Shown here piece by piece: positions 1-12,345 of a stretch of DNA of 64,000 nt. The stretch spans positions 3,290,956 through 3,354,955 of the forward strand of contig CAXIPT010000004.1 in assembly GCA_964030475.1 (NCBI GenBank). Direction: 5' to 3'. The number at the start of each line of letters is the position of its first letter. Position 1 is the stretch's first letter. The notes under the pieces were generated by a model that did not search any database, was not told the origin of the DNA, and saw only the letters and a list, made by a program, of their open reading frames with translations. The stretch is from Tethya wilhelma. Its lineage: Eukaryota > Porifera > Demospongiae > Tethyida > Tethyidae. The translations under genes were made by a program, and so were the position numbers.

Positions 1-194
1 TCCTATAATTCGGCTTGATCTGATTGGTCTCGAAGGTTTACGCAACAAGTATTGCATTGAATTGAGCGCGCACAATGATTACTCAAGTGCACGTGCGCTA
101 TTGAGCCTGTCGTCATCATGTGCATGTGATTGATTTCAACCCCGCCCCTCTTTCTCTGCCCTTTCTCTACCCTTCCTCGTGGTCTCCAGCAAAC

Positions 195-1350
<1,156 letters not shown>

Positions 1351-2015
1351 CAACACATAGCAGCATTGTAATTTATTGAGTATTGACTGAATTCTGTATC
1401 ATGCACACGATAAGCTCTGAGGTTCTGTTAATTTCGAGTTTTCAACTGTTGTGGATTGCTGGATGATTTTATGAAATGTGACGATCTAATTGATAAAATC
1501 ACAAAAATTAAAGGTTCCTGCATGCATGTAAATATCTGATATAGCTGTAGCGCAACGTCAAATTCATTATCGTATACTGGATGAAAATAAGCAATGCTTA
1601 TTATATGTATGCAGAAATCTGAAGGTTAATTAGATCTAAACGATAATTATAATTCCTCAAGCTGTGACTTACAAAATACATGCATGCATGCATGTGCATG
1701 TGATTATCAACATTGCACGGTAGTAGTATTATAGTAATCGAAAAATTATAATATCAAATCTTCAACATAATATTATTGGTGGCTGTATTATACAGTAGAC
1801 TGTCAACAATATTAGTGCTGATAGCTAATTATAAATTACAAATAAGGCTGTGTGCATAATAATAAAGTGACATAAACAAAAATTAATATATAATAATAAA
1901 ATTATTATAATTTATAAACTTGTAAATCTAAAACTCCTACATTTACATAAAACTAGAATTATATCAACCCTGTGTATTCCAACTAACAAGGCAATATAAC
2001 ATCCCGAGTGTTCCA
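1351..2015. other. AT-rich intergenic region
   Basis: Contains the RPL27A 3' flank and A/T-rich sequence up to the 3' end of the opposite-strand histidine-rich gene. I see no exon-like open reading frame or repeat family here. The two genes are convergent. Confidence 0.5.
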
Positions 2016-3566
2016 TCATGGATATGGTGCATAGGATGGTGGTGGGTAGGTCTGTTGCTGAGGGGGAGGCTGATAGGGGGCCGCCTGAGGGGGAGGTTGG
2101 TAGGGGACTGCTGCAGGTTGAGGGGGGTACCCAGTAGCAGGGGGTGGTTGTTGATAGGGGACTGGCTGGGGTTGACCATAGGTAGGTTGAGGAGCTAGAG
2201 AGGGGAGGGTTAACAATTATAGAACAATAGAGGACATTAAAGGAACTGTGTCACTATAAGCACTGCTATGCTACTAAACATAAAATGGGTGACTTTTTGA
2301 CGTTTTATGACGTTTTTTGTTGACAAACGCGCAATACACGTACAAATAAGAAAAATGCACGAAGCTAGTATCCAAGCGATATAAATCATGCTAAAAACAA
2401 AACAAAAAACGTCACAAATGGTCATAAAACATCACACGTTTTATAATAAAACAGCGCTTATATAGTGACACAGTTCCTTTAATAACTATTGAGTAGCTTT
2501 ATAGACATAAATGCTCAAACTGCCCAACAAAAAGAAAGGAACAGAAATAGCATTGTTCCCAGGCTCCCTCTCCATGAGTCCACACCCACTGGAAATTAAG
2601 CGCGAGAGATAAGGAGGAGTGCCTCTTTCTTTGCCCACTTCCTTTTCATTTCCGGAGAGGGAGCCTGGGAACGAGGCTAGAAAGAAATGCCACACAAAGA
2701 GAAATGAGGAACCCCCCACATAGAATTTGCATGTTTCCATCACTCATATACCGTATAGTGGAAATTTTCGTGGGGGAAAATTTTTTGTGAATTTTGTGGT
2801 TTGGCAGCTTTCCGCAAAAATTTTCCCCCACGAAATTTGTAAGGTATGTGGTCGTCATGTAACATTGAGACGCAATCCACTAAAATTTTCCTCGTGAATT
2901 TCTATTCAAGATGAAAACGGAAAAATTTTCCCCCACGAAAATTTCCCACTATACGGTACCATAAGATGTACTATTGCTGGACACAAGACTAGCAAAATAT
3001 TTTTCCCCAGATTGAAGCTGATTCTACATGTAGTCATAGTTTAATACTCACACATCAACAGATCTATCCTAATTCCCAAGAGATTGAGGAGCCTGGGAAT
3101 AATGCTACCCCAAACTTACCATAGTTAACTTGTTGTGCAGGAGGGGGTGGAGCTACTGTACCCACGGGGTAGTTTGTTGCCGGGGGAACGGGATTAACAC
3201 TAGGAGGTGGGGCATGAACCACAACAACCTCAGCTGGAGGGGGTGGGGCTACATGGTGTACGTGGACATGCCCATGTCCTAGATGGTGGCGATGGACGTG
3301 ACCATGGTGATGGTGATGATGGTGGGAGATGTCGTGAGCCACGTCAGCTCGATGGCCTGCATGTTGGGCTTGGTGGTGCTTCTGATCAGCTTTGACCTGA
3401 CGTGTGTGTGTAGTGAGTAATCACAGTGATTATGGAGTGAAGAGATATTGCTACACAATAATGAAGATGATAATTATAGCCTTGTTCCCATGCAGGCCTT
3501 CTTTAATTCTCTCTCTGGAAATGAAATGAAATAATTTTCAGTGTGCACAATACACGCACGTACACA

Positions 3567-3636
<70 letters not shown>

Positions 3637-3637
3637 N

Positions 3638-3686
<49 letters not shown>

Positions 3687-3847
3687 AAAATACAGGATCC
3701 AGAAAGACTAGTTAAGATTAATAAATTATCATGCAGTGACTCTGTACATGTGAACCCAGGCTGGCTTCACTGTCATGCATGAACTGTGTAAAACTTTGAA
3801 CTTACTCTAAGAGCTCTTCTTTCTTCTCTGGCCCAATGACCTGCCAT
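2016..3847 (-). CDS. Histidine-rich protein with Pro/Tyr-rich tail (paralogue A)
   Basis: Unrecognised small protein. Visible exons on the minus strand are 3806-3847 (MAGHWAREERRALR), 3120-3396 and 2016-2194. The middle exon starts VKADQKHHQAQHAGHRADVA, continues into a histidine cluster (HHHHHHHGHVHRHHLGHGHV) and then proline stretches. The last exon encodes repeats of the type PYQQPPP, GYPPQP and PYQPPPQ and ends at TGA 2018-2016. Phases match: exon 3 ends in phase 1 and the last exon supplies the other two bases. Comparison with the neighbouring paralogue (4453-5242) shows that a 96-nt exon is missing between 3806 and 3396; that interval contains a CA/GA microsatellite with an N at 3636, so the exon was probably lost in the gap. 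The His-rich part could bind metal ions such as Zn, Cu or Ni, but this is inference. No signal peptide is visible. Introns contain a foldback and an ACCGTA-type element. Confidence 0.75.
2549..2679. mobile_element. Short palindromic element, GCCTCGTTCCCAGG type
   Basis: Inverted repeat with arms GTTCCCAGGCTCCCTCTCC (from 2554) and GGAGAGGGAGCCTGGGAACG (to about 2674). This is one member of a family recurring across the window, located in an intron of the histidine-rich gene. Confidence 0.8.
2750..2957. mobile_element. MITE with ACCGTATAG terminal inverted repeats
   Basis: Starts ACCGTATAGTGG and ends CCACTATACGGT-like, with internal inverted copies of TTTTCGTGGGGGAAAA and TTTTCCCCCACGAAAA. 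It is flanked by TA. It has no coding capacity and lies in an intron. The same family occurs at 24902-25050 and 41386-41595. Confidence 0.8.
3573..3682. repeat. (CA)n-N-(GA)n microsatellite with gap
   Basis: CA run to 3635, N at 3636, then a GA run. It lies between exons 1 and 3 of the histidine-rich gene, where the paralogue has an extra exon. Confidence 0.9.
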
Positions 3848-4452
3848 TATATCAGTACTCGATGTGTCTATAGATCTCTCTGATTCTTCAAAACGGACGG
3901 TCTTTTAAAGTTCAGTTTAGCTCTGTTTTGGAACCATGAATAAGCAGAACTGCGTGAGTCACATGGCTACTCATGAATACGTTGATTAGCAAAGGTCACA
4001 TGAGTGTAGTAACGATAATGACAATGCAATGCAACGTTATGCAGTAGCATTTCCTGTGGTGGGGTTGATTTGTACATGATAGTAAAATCACAAGACAAGC
4101 TAGAGTCATGTGAACACAATGAGGTATTGTAAATTTACTAACAGCATTGTACTAGTGTTGAAATAACAATTTTACTATAGTTCCAGCATATAGCGGCCAG
4201 CTGGTGCTCAGTCACGGTACTGCCTGCCTAGCTAGCTCGATCATGTCTAAAGTTAATGTTGTATTTACATGTGCTTTACAATAAACTTTCATTATTATAA
4301 ACCATGCGAATAATAATAATTATTTATTCACAATCACTGAAAACTATGCCTTAAAGAAAAGTATAACTCCATACTTTCAGTGTGGAGTACTATATGTATC
4401 TCATTGTCTATTGTCTCGATATCCATGCCTCACCCCTCACTCCCTCACTGAT

Positions 4453-5242
4453 TCAGTGATGGTGGTGATGGTGGTGATGGTGGACATGATGCACATGACC
4501 ACCACCGTGACCATGGTGATGGTGGTGTTGATGGTGCGCTATATCGTGAGCTACGTCGGCACGATGGGCAGCATTCTGAGCTTGATGGTGCTTCTGATCA
4601 GCTTTCACCTGCATGTGATTGTGAGTTTACAGAGTTAGAGTGATAATACTGGAAGTACTGGATGAAAAAATTGCATGAATTTCCTACATAAGAATAATTA
4701 TTATATGCATGTCAGTTGCAGGAAATGGAATAGTTCTAAAATATTATGATAAATCAGTTTAACTTTTAGATAGAGCCTTTGAGGATAGAGTCAGAGTCCC
4801 ACACCTATTTGCATACATGTGGCTGGGATTCAGCTCTTAGAACATCCTTTAGTATCATTAATTCCTTATTATTATATTATACTGAATTTTGATACCACAC
4901 TGGACAAAAAGCTATGCATTAATACATGTCAGCATGTAGCAATTTGCATGCATAACATATTATTTCATGATCAAGATCAGTTGTCTTGACATAAATACAC
5001 TAACAGAGCACATAGTGACTAACCTCTAGTGCTACTGCCTTGCCGATGTTTCCATGGAGAGCAGCATTGACAGCTTTAGCATGAAGCCTTTCCTCCTGAC
5101 GTTCCAAACGCTCCTCTTGCTATAATTATATAAAATTATAAAGAAAAAAAAAATAATGTTCAGATACTAAAACTTCATATTATAGATCTAGATCTCTTAC
5201 TCTATGAGCTTTTCTCTCCTCTCTCTTCCAATGACCAGCCAT
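4453..5242 (-). CDS. Histidine-rich protein, complete (paralogue B)
   Basis: Complete three-exon gene on the minus strand: 5201-5242, 5024-5119 and 4453-4608, all phase 0, encoding 97 residues. Exon 1 gives MAGHWKREERKAHR. Exon 2 is a charged helical stretch with two QEERL motifs (QEERLERQEERLHAKAVNAA). Exon 3 starts VKADQKHHQAQNAAHRADVA and ends in a tail that is almost all His and Gly before TGA at 4455-4453. The N-terminal half looks amphipathic or coiled-coil. It is the tandem paralogue of the gene at 2016-3847, with the same exon 1 length and the same exon 3 start, but it lacks the Pro/Tyr tail. I do not recognise the family. Metal binding by the His tail is plausible but unproven. Confidence 0.8.
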
Positions 5243-5667
5243 ATTAAACAACTATACAAACCTAATAGATCAGGTATAAAATCAATCAGCATGCACAAAA
5301 TTTTAGTGTATGCAGTTTATATACGCGCGCGGAGTCCTAGCCCCGCCCACCTCTACGTAATGCTTCACGCCCACATGCACATGACAGAAAAGCTCAGCTC
5401 TCTGTGCTGTGGGAAATGTTCTAGCTATGAAGTTTTGTTATCGAAATGCAATTGCAAATAAAGCTGTACATCTAGTTCTCCTGTGGTCCTTGTACACAAT
5501 TCTTCTACTATACGGAGTCCACTCCCAGACACTGCATGTAAAGTAAAAAGAAGGGAAAAAAAAAAGAGAGTGATTATTAATTTAAGTTATTTATTTTTTG
5601 GCTATTATTAAAATTATCTCAAGAGCTATATAGAGAGCGGCCCATGCAGATAAGACTAGAAACTTAC

Positions 5668-5751
5668 GCTAATGTTTGAAGTTTGGGACAGTATCCGATT
5701 ATTTCAAAGAGATACTTGGCTCCGTAATCACCAATGGAATTGCCAGAGTGA
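5668..5751 (-). CDS. Isolated leucine-rich repeat exon (28-residue RI type)
   Basis: On the minus strand an 84-nt stretch between a TTTTAG acceptor and a GTAAGT donor reads HSGNSIGDYGAKYLFEIIGY followed by CPKLQTL. This is the ribonuclease-inhibitor class of LRR (NxIGDxGA then CPxLQTL), and 84 nt per repeat is the classic one-repeat-per-exon layout of that class. No second convincing LRR exon is found on either side: the next downstream exon candidate (from about 5537) keeps an open frame but does not look like an LRR. Treat it as a partial gene or gene relic related to NLR/RNH1-type proteins. Confidence 0.55.
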
Positions 5752-6877
5752 CTAAAATATCATGAACACTGTTACAGTATAATTATTAGAATAACGAAAA
5801 AAATTGCTGTAACTCCAGGCGTATATATAGCTATTTTGTTTCCTCATTGCCCAGAAACTCCCTTCCAGTTTAAAAAGGGGTGAGGTTCTCAGTTCAAGCT
5901 TGTGAAAAACACGTGGCTGCTGCATGATTAGAGCTCTAGCAAACATTAATTGACGAACCAGTTACCTTTATAAAATTTTAATGGACTATTCTCAGAGGAG
6001 GTACGACTGCTGACTCAGCACAAATACAAAGTATTGGGATCATGTGACTGGAATGTAATTAACAGTACGTAACCACAATACCGGTACTTTGATCATGCAT
6101 ATAATTTATGCAAAGTGCATAAATCAGCATGCAAAGGTGCACTTACATATGTGTCGTACCTCCTCTAGACTTGTCTATAGGTCATGCAAACTTTCACTGT
6201 TAAAAATTAATGGTCACTGGTCAAAATGCGTTGGAATCCGGACTTCTTAAACCCATGTATTGCCACGTATCTGCTATGTTTACGCAGAGAAAATTGCGTT
6301 TCCGCAAATGCGGATACTTCCGGTTTACTAGGTTTCAGAATGCGTTTACTTCCTACTCCGCCGCCGATCCGCAGCGGTGAAAACCTACTGAACTTTGATT
6401 GAAAGTTGAAGTTTACATGGATATACAACTGTCCTGAACCCTGCTGAGTTGAGAATTATCCGTTACTTTCAGTAGAGCTTATACCAACGTTTTTTTTTTT
6501 ACTAAACGGGTCGTGCGCTAGCGCTTATATACTATTCTGCGCATGCGCAGTGAGCGAGTGCTTCAATTGACAAGATAACATGGAAAAAATTTTATTATGA
6601 AAGATACCAACAAGGTAAATGCATGAAACATAAATAAAGCACCAATGATAATGATAAATTATAACAGTATATGATAAGTTGACACTAGTACAGTATTGTA
6701 TTATTATTATGGAACTATGTGTACTAACAGCTACCAGAGACACTCATACCACTTGTATNGACCATAGCATCGCTTTTGTAACTCTGTTCAACTAGCTGAC
6801 AAAAAAGCCTAAGACGCTAAGCTTTGTATTATAATTATACGCGTCACGGAAACGTGACAATCGTCTTCCGGAAGTGG
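5752..6877. other. Intergenic region without recognised gene
   Basis: No supported exon. It contains an N at 6759 and scattered short inverted repeats. The sequence GTCACGG..CGTGACAATCGTC occurs near 6843 and again, slightly changed, near 7424 on the other side of the hAT-like element. Confidence 0.4.
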
Positions 6878-7399
6878 TAGGGTGTCCAACGTGAAATTTC
6901 AAGAGTGGCAAATTGAAGTCATTGCTAGTTGTTTGTGTAGACCTACTCTAGATCAACTGAAAACTATATCTGGTTTGATGCAATCACGCATTGTTTTCCT
7001 TTGCGAGGCACTTTACTAAAAACACAAATTCGCAAATAATGGTCACGTGACCAAAATGCCATACTAGGTTCACTACAATAGCAAATTTGGTGAAGCTTGG
7101 CTGTAAGCAATGTTCTAGGACTATGTTATCTTTTTATGAGTGTTTGTAAGATTCTTACTGCTTGTGACAAATGCGGCAATAGCATGCAGTTTACGTGCAT
7201 GCATACGTACGCGTACTAAATTCTGGTCACGTGACCATTATTTTGCAAATTTGTGTTTTATTGAAACGCCTCGCGAAGGAAAACAATGCATGATTACATC
7301 AAACCATATATATTTTTCAGTTGTCCTATAGTAGGTCTACACAAATAACTAGCAATGACTTCAATTTGCTAATCTTGGAATTTGACGTTGGACACCCTA
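6878..7399. mobile_element. Foldback non-autonomous element, hAT-like ends
   Basis: Starts TAGGGTGTCCAACGT and ends ACGTTGGACACCCTA-like, with extended arms: AGTCATTGCTAGTTGTTTGTGTAGACCTACT on the left is mirrored by a similar sequence near 7330-7380. The element is flanked by the 7-bp direct repeat GAAGTGG (6871-6877 and 7400-7406). TAGGG ends with a 7-8 bp duplication suggest hAT, although hAT normally gives 8 bp. It has no transposase ORF. Confidence 0.7.
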
Positions 7400-7768
7400 G
7401 AAGTGGTACGTAATTGTAATTATGTCACGGATTCGTGACAATCGTCCTCTAAGTGTTAAGATAACAATAAAGCAACATACAATAGATCAGATGGACAGAG
7501 CAATTACTACTCACTACTACAAGTGCACTACATGTGTCTACCGGTTGATACCTTTGTCTGTTGTATCAGTTGAGGATATGGTAGTGACAGAAGATGAGTC
7601 AGATGACCCCTTGAAGATTTCAGCTAAAGACAGAGAAACAAAAAGAATATTGAAGCACTATATGTATGTAAGTGGTAGGTCCAATGCACACAGACCAGTG
7701 TTGCCATACAGGCTATGTACACATCTATCTAGTACATCAGGAGACCTCTTACAGTACAGTCAGCCTAG

Positions 7769-7866
7769 CCTCATTCCCATGCTCCCCTTTGACCTTTCAC
7801 TCACGGAAAGGAGAGCAAGTACATTTCCGTGAGTGAAACGTCAAAGGGGGGCCTGGTGACGAGGCT
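7769..7866. mobile_element. Palindromic element with 13-bp target duplication
   Basis: Arms CCTCATTCCCATGCTCCCCTTTGACCTTTCACTCACGG and its near inverse. The 13-bp direct repeat ACAGTCAGCCTAG occurs on both sides (7756-7768 and 7867-7879). The right copy contains the stop codon of the minus-strand gene ending at 7871. Confidence 0.8.
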
Positions 7867-7870
7867 ACAG

Positions 7871-8736
7871 TCAGCCTAGCTCACCCTTGATGCCTCGGGC
7901 TGCAGAGGACTCCTGGAGGGAGGAAGAAGAGTTGGAAGAGAGAGAGACACCGTCGACCTCTTTGGCGTTGGAACCCAAACCTTGAGGAGAGAAAGAGAAA
8001 CATGATGGTGATATTGAAAGATAGCCTACGTATCCTACAGGTACAAGCACACAAACACACATATATACACACATACACACACAACATACAAACACACACA
8101 ACATACAAACACACACACACACACACACTTTTTCGTTCTACTATCGGACTAGGAGATGGTGAAGGTGATCTTCTTTGCCTCTCACTCGAGGGCATATGAC
8201 GCACTGCAAGAAAAAGATACATACACACGTATAGTTGGTTACTGGCTTCCTCGTTTCCACATTTTCATGCCTTCCTTCTTCTTAGAGTACAAAGAAGGAG
8301 GAAGGTTTGTGTACTACAGTATAAGTTCAGATTATATGTCTCTATCAACAAGAGTATATAATCAGAAGAATTGTGGACTCTTGCTATCAACAACTGTCCA
8401 GTATCAATCTAGTTTGTGATTGCATTAGCTGTAGTTTGTGTTTGTGTTCAGCTAGTCTGTGTGCTTTTCTAGCCTCGTACCCAGGCTCTCTCCTTTGACC
8501 TTACACTAACGGTAAGGAAACGTCAAAGGGAGAGCCTGGGTACAAGGCTATGCTTTCACTGCTAATGCCATTATGCCAGTGGTGTGTTTGGACTATGATA
8601 GTGGATTCAATGCCCAGTTGTGATTTGCTTACACTTTCTTTTCTCTTTTCTCAGTCTTCTTCTTTCCTCGTACGTCAAATCCTTGTTGTAGACCTGCAGA
8701 GATGGATTAGTAGGTGATTATCATAATGATAGTGTA

Positions 8737-8789
<53 letters not shown>

Positions 8790-11700
8790 AGTGTACGTAC
8801 AAATGGGGTGAAATCAACTACAGTATCTGCATGTACAATACATAGCTCTGTGTATATATAGCTGTATACATAGTGTAACCCAAACTTAATGGTGTATGAA
8901 GTTTGTACTTTAAAACGTTTCATTAAACATTTCATACGTAATATACCATGACTCACGTTTCCCATGGTCACAATCAAACTATTCCCAACAAGTCACTCAA
9001 ACAAAGTATCTCTTCAACTAGTACACAACAGGAGTTACAGACTATCTAACACACAGTCACACAGAAGGAATTTCACAACATCTTTCAAATAGAATAATAT
9101 TTATTATACTTCAGCTACAGTAGCTATAATGACTGGCTGGACTGAGAATGGTTCTACTCGAGCAGCTGGGAGTGTCTTCTAAAGAGAAATGATAGTGTTT
9201 CTGCAAGAGCATGCATGCATGGCAGTCGTTAGTGGGGAATGGCATCTGAGAGGGTTCAAAAGAGGATTCACATTCTTCAAGAGATGATGATTGAATTCAA
9301 GGAATTCATATATCAAAGCAAATGCTATGCAGGGGGTGATTTCTACACAGCCATGCCACAAGTATCGTCTACTAGAGAAGAATTAATTCATTCCGGTGCC
9401 TATAATTATACAGTGGCGTAAACTGTAAAGCGTTCGAGGGAATACCCAGGCGCCTATCAGATTAAAAAACTAATTGAGTAGTTATTCACAACAAACCAGT
9501 AATCCAGGAATTATATACATGTAGAGGCCACTAAGGCGTGTTTTACAGCATACATGTCACAACTTTAAGCAACTCGACCATTACTACTGAGAAATACAGT
9601 CATTGGCAATCTTACAGCTTGGTCAGCCATTTCGATAATATGACTTTGTATACTAGCTACATATGAGTGAAGGGAACCATACAATCTCATTTATAGACAC
9701 CAGCACATCTATGAGAGAGAGAGAGAGAGAGACTGAGTGTGTCTAGCAGTGTCATGAGCTGAATCAAACTGGGCTGGCTTCAGTTTCCAAACAACCATAT
9801 GGTAACAATAAATCGACCTCTTTTGAAGTAGTTAACTTCCAGTTAACACAAACACACTCTTGTATACACATACACACACTTGAGTACACTTTCAAGATAG
9901 AACCTACAACTCTAACTAAATGGCTGATCAACTAACGATTATTAATGATTCTTTTTGACAGAAATTCAACAATCTTCGGAAATAGTCCCGAAGTCATTTT
10001 AATCATTTAAACCATCAACTCACAGTTAATCTGAAATCAACTTTGGGAGCCAGAAAGTGACACAGCTATCACGCAAGGATAGAGACAGGAACAAAACTCT
10101 TTCCAGTGAATCAACAAAACTGTCTTAACTTCATAAACTTCTCAGTCACAACAAAGCTCTTTAGCTATAGAACTCCTCAACAAATCACCACTTGGAAGCT
10201 AGTCTACTTTGCAAACTACAACTCCCCTTCAAGATCTCAGCCACAGTCCCAAACAAGTGAGCCCAGCTATCTAGCTAGCTAGCTACGTAGATAAGTCCAA
10301 ACTCAACTAAACTTCCCAACTGACAAGAGTAACTGCTTCCCAAAAATGGCCTCAATTAGAGTAAAGTTGTAACACACTTCACTACACACACATAAAAAAC
10401 ATATCATTCCTATCACACACATTCAACAGCTATTTCTACACCATTTATACACACACATAGGTATAGTATTGCAATATACTTACATACATGACCTAGAGGA
10501 TATATTATATGTAAATATATGGCGTGATACATGTAGGTATGTCTAGATTAATATGTTCGTGTATGTTTAAGACATTCCGGTGTCTTTATTATTGTAACGA
10601 ACATACTAGAGTATATGTACACGCCCACCTGGTAGCACAGCTGGTCGTGAATATATTCACACGTATACTGTAACACGTATAGTAATACACAAACACACTG
10701 CGTGTACAGACGGCAGTAGTGTATGTATCTTGTGTGTGGTTATTCTCTCGGAGTCAGTGGATGTAATGTAAGTAGGCATAATGGTCTCATTGATCAGCTG
10801 GGAATGTAAGGTTTGAAATTTGGGAATTAACTTGGAAGTCTAGGAAATTAACATAACGTGTTATTGTATGTACAACATACGAAGTGGATAAGATCTTTCC
10901 AAAAACACTAAGTAAACTTCACCTTTCAAAATATCAAAGATCCAAATATGATGTCAATCAGTAACTACATGTAGTCTATAGCTAGCTAAATCTTTTCAAC
11001 CAAGGCCTGTCTCTCACTGGCATTAATTAGTAGGGGGTAAAATGTAAAAAAAGCTCAAATAAGTTAAATTTTGATCGTAAAAATTAATTATCGAATATCG
11101 TAAACTGGTAACAGGACATTAGACAAGGAAAATAAGACACTGAACAATGAGAAATAGAGCGACTGTTCTTCAGATAATCTTGTAACAGACAAACAGACTC
11201 TTGGACAGACAGACAGACAGACAGACAGAGATAAAATGACCACGACTATCACCCTCTCAATGTACCATATGTTATGCACAAACGCCAAGGATAAACAAGA
11301 CACTGGGCAACGAGAACTCTGCACACACACTGTAACTAGGACACACACAAAAACAGGAAATATACAAAACCACCACAACAGAGGCTACTTATATAGGTAG
11401 CTCTAGATCCACCATACACACTCACATCATCAACAGTGGGCTCCGAGTGTTTCCTGCCTGGCTTCACCTTGGTCTCGGGGGGAGGGGGGTCGTCCCTCAC
11501 TACCATCTTCTCGGCCTCCTCCACTGACGGCACCTGGTCATGTGACACTACGACAAATTCATCATCATCACCTATGGTATGATGTCATGTGATATCAAAG
11601 ATGAGTCAGGTGATATCAAAGGATGAGTTGTGTGATATATAGCATAAGCCACTTGACTTCAAGTGATGACCTTATGACTAAAGTCTATTCGTGTTCACTA

Positions 11701-12288
11701 GAGCCTAGTTCTTTTAAACCATACATTTATTATATCAACCAATTAATTGCTTTCAAGAGTTAATGAAAATCCAAATTTCACTTTTTTTTTTTTTTAAGTG
11801 CCCCTTCGGGTTTACCACAATTGTGGCTAACGAGGGCCTGCAAATAGCCTAGGGCTAATGAACGCAGGCCCCCGGGACCGACGGCTTTACATCCCCTCCG
11901 AAGGATGCGGTGAACTTGAATTCACCTCCTCATTTTTTGGGGGTAGAGCTGAGTTAACTACTAGGCAGAGCTCAAAAGAGAAAATGGGAAACAAATACCT
12001 GTGGCACTGGAGGGACTCGAACCGCCTACCCATGGGTTAGTCCAAGTCAAGGGTGAACAAGCCACCAGGCCACCCCCACAAGCCACCATTCTGCTAGTGC
12101 CTATCTGTCCTTTACTAGTCAAAATCTTTGTGTTTGTCCCATACTAAGTATTGTGTGACCCAAGTCTACTTCAGGAGCTCAGAGTGAATGTGAATAGAAT
12201 TCAGCATCATGTATAAGTACTACTTACCATCTTGTTGGCCACTTCCATTCATGACTGCACTATTAGATGGCTCTTGCTAATATACAGC

Positions 12289-12345
<57 letters not shown>

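Noticed and set aside
6525..6743. 72-codon minus-strand ORF
   Set aside because: AT-rich chance ORF without motif, near an N.
7422..7832. 136-codon plus-strand ORF
   Set aside because: Its start comes from repeat sequence next to the hAT-like element and its end from a palindrome. No splice sites or domain; kept out as unsupported.
8002..8228. ORFs rich in Cys/Val or Thr/His
   Set aside because: Shadow translations of a GT/CA repeat beside a genuine minus-strand exon.
9239..9421. 60-codon plus ORF starting MASERVQKRIHILQEMM
   Set aside because: Looks protein-like at first, but has no splice context, no continuation and no recognised relative; too weak to list.
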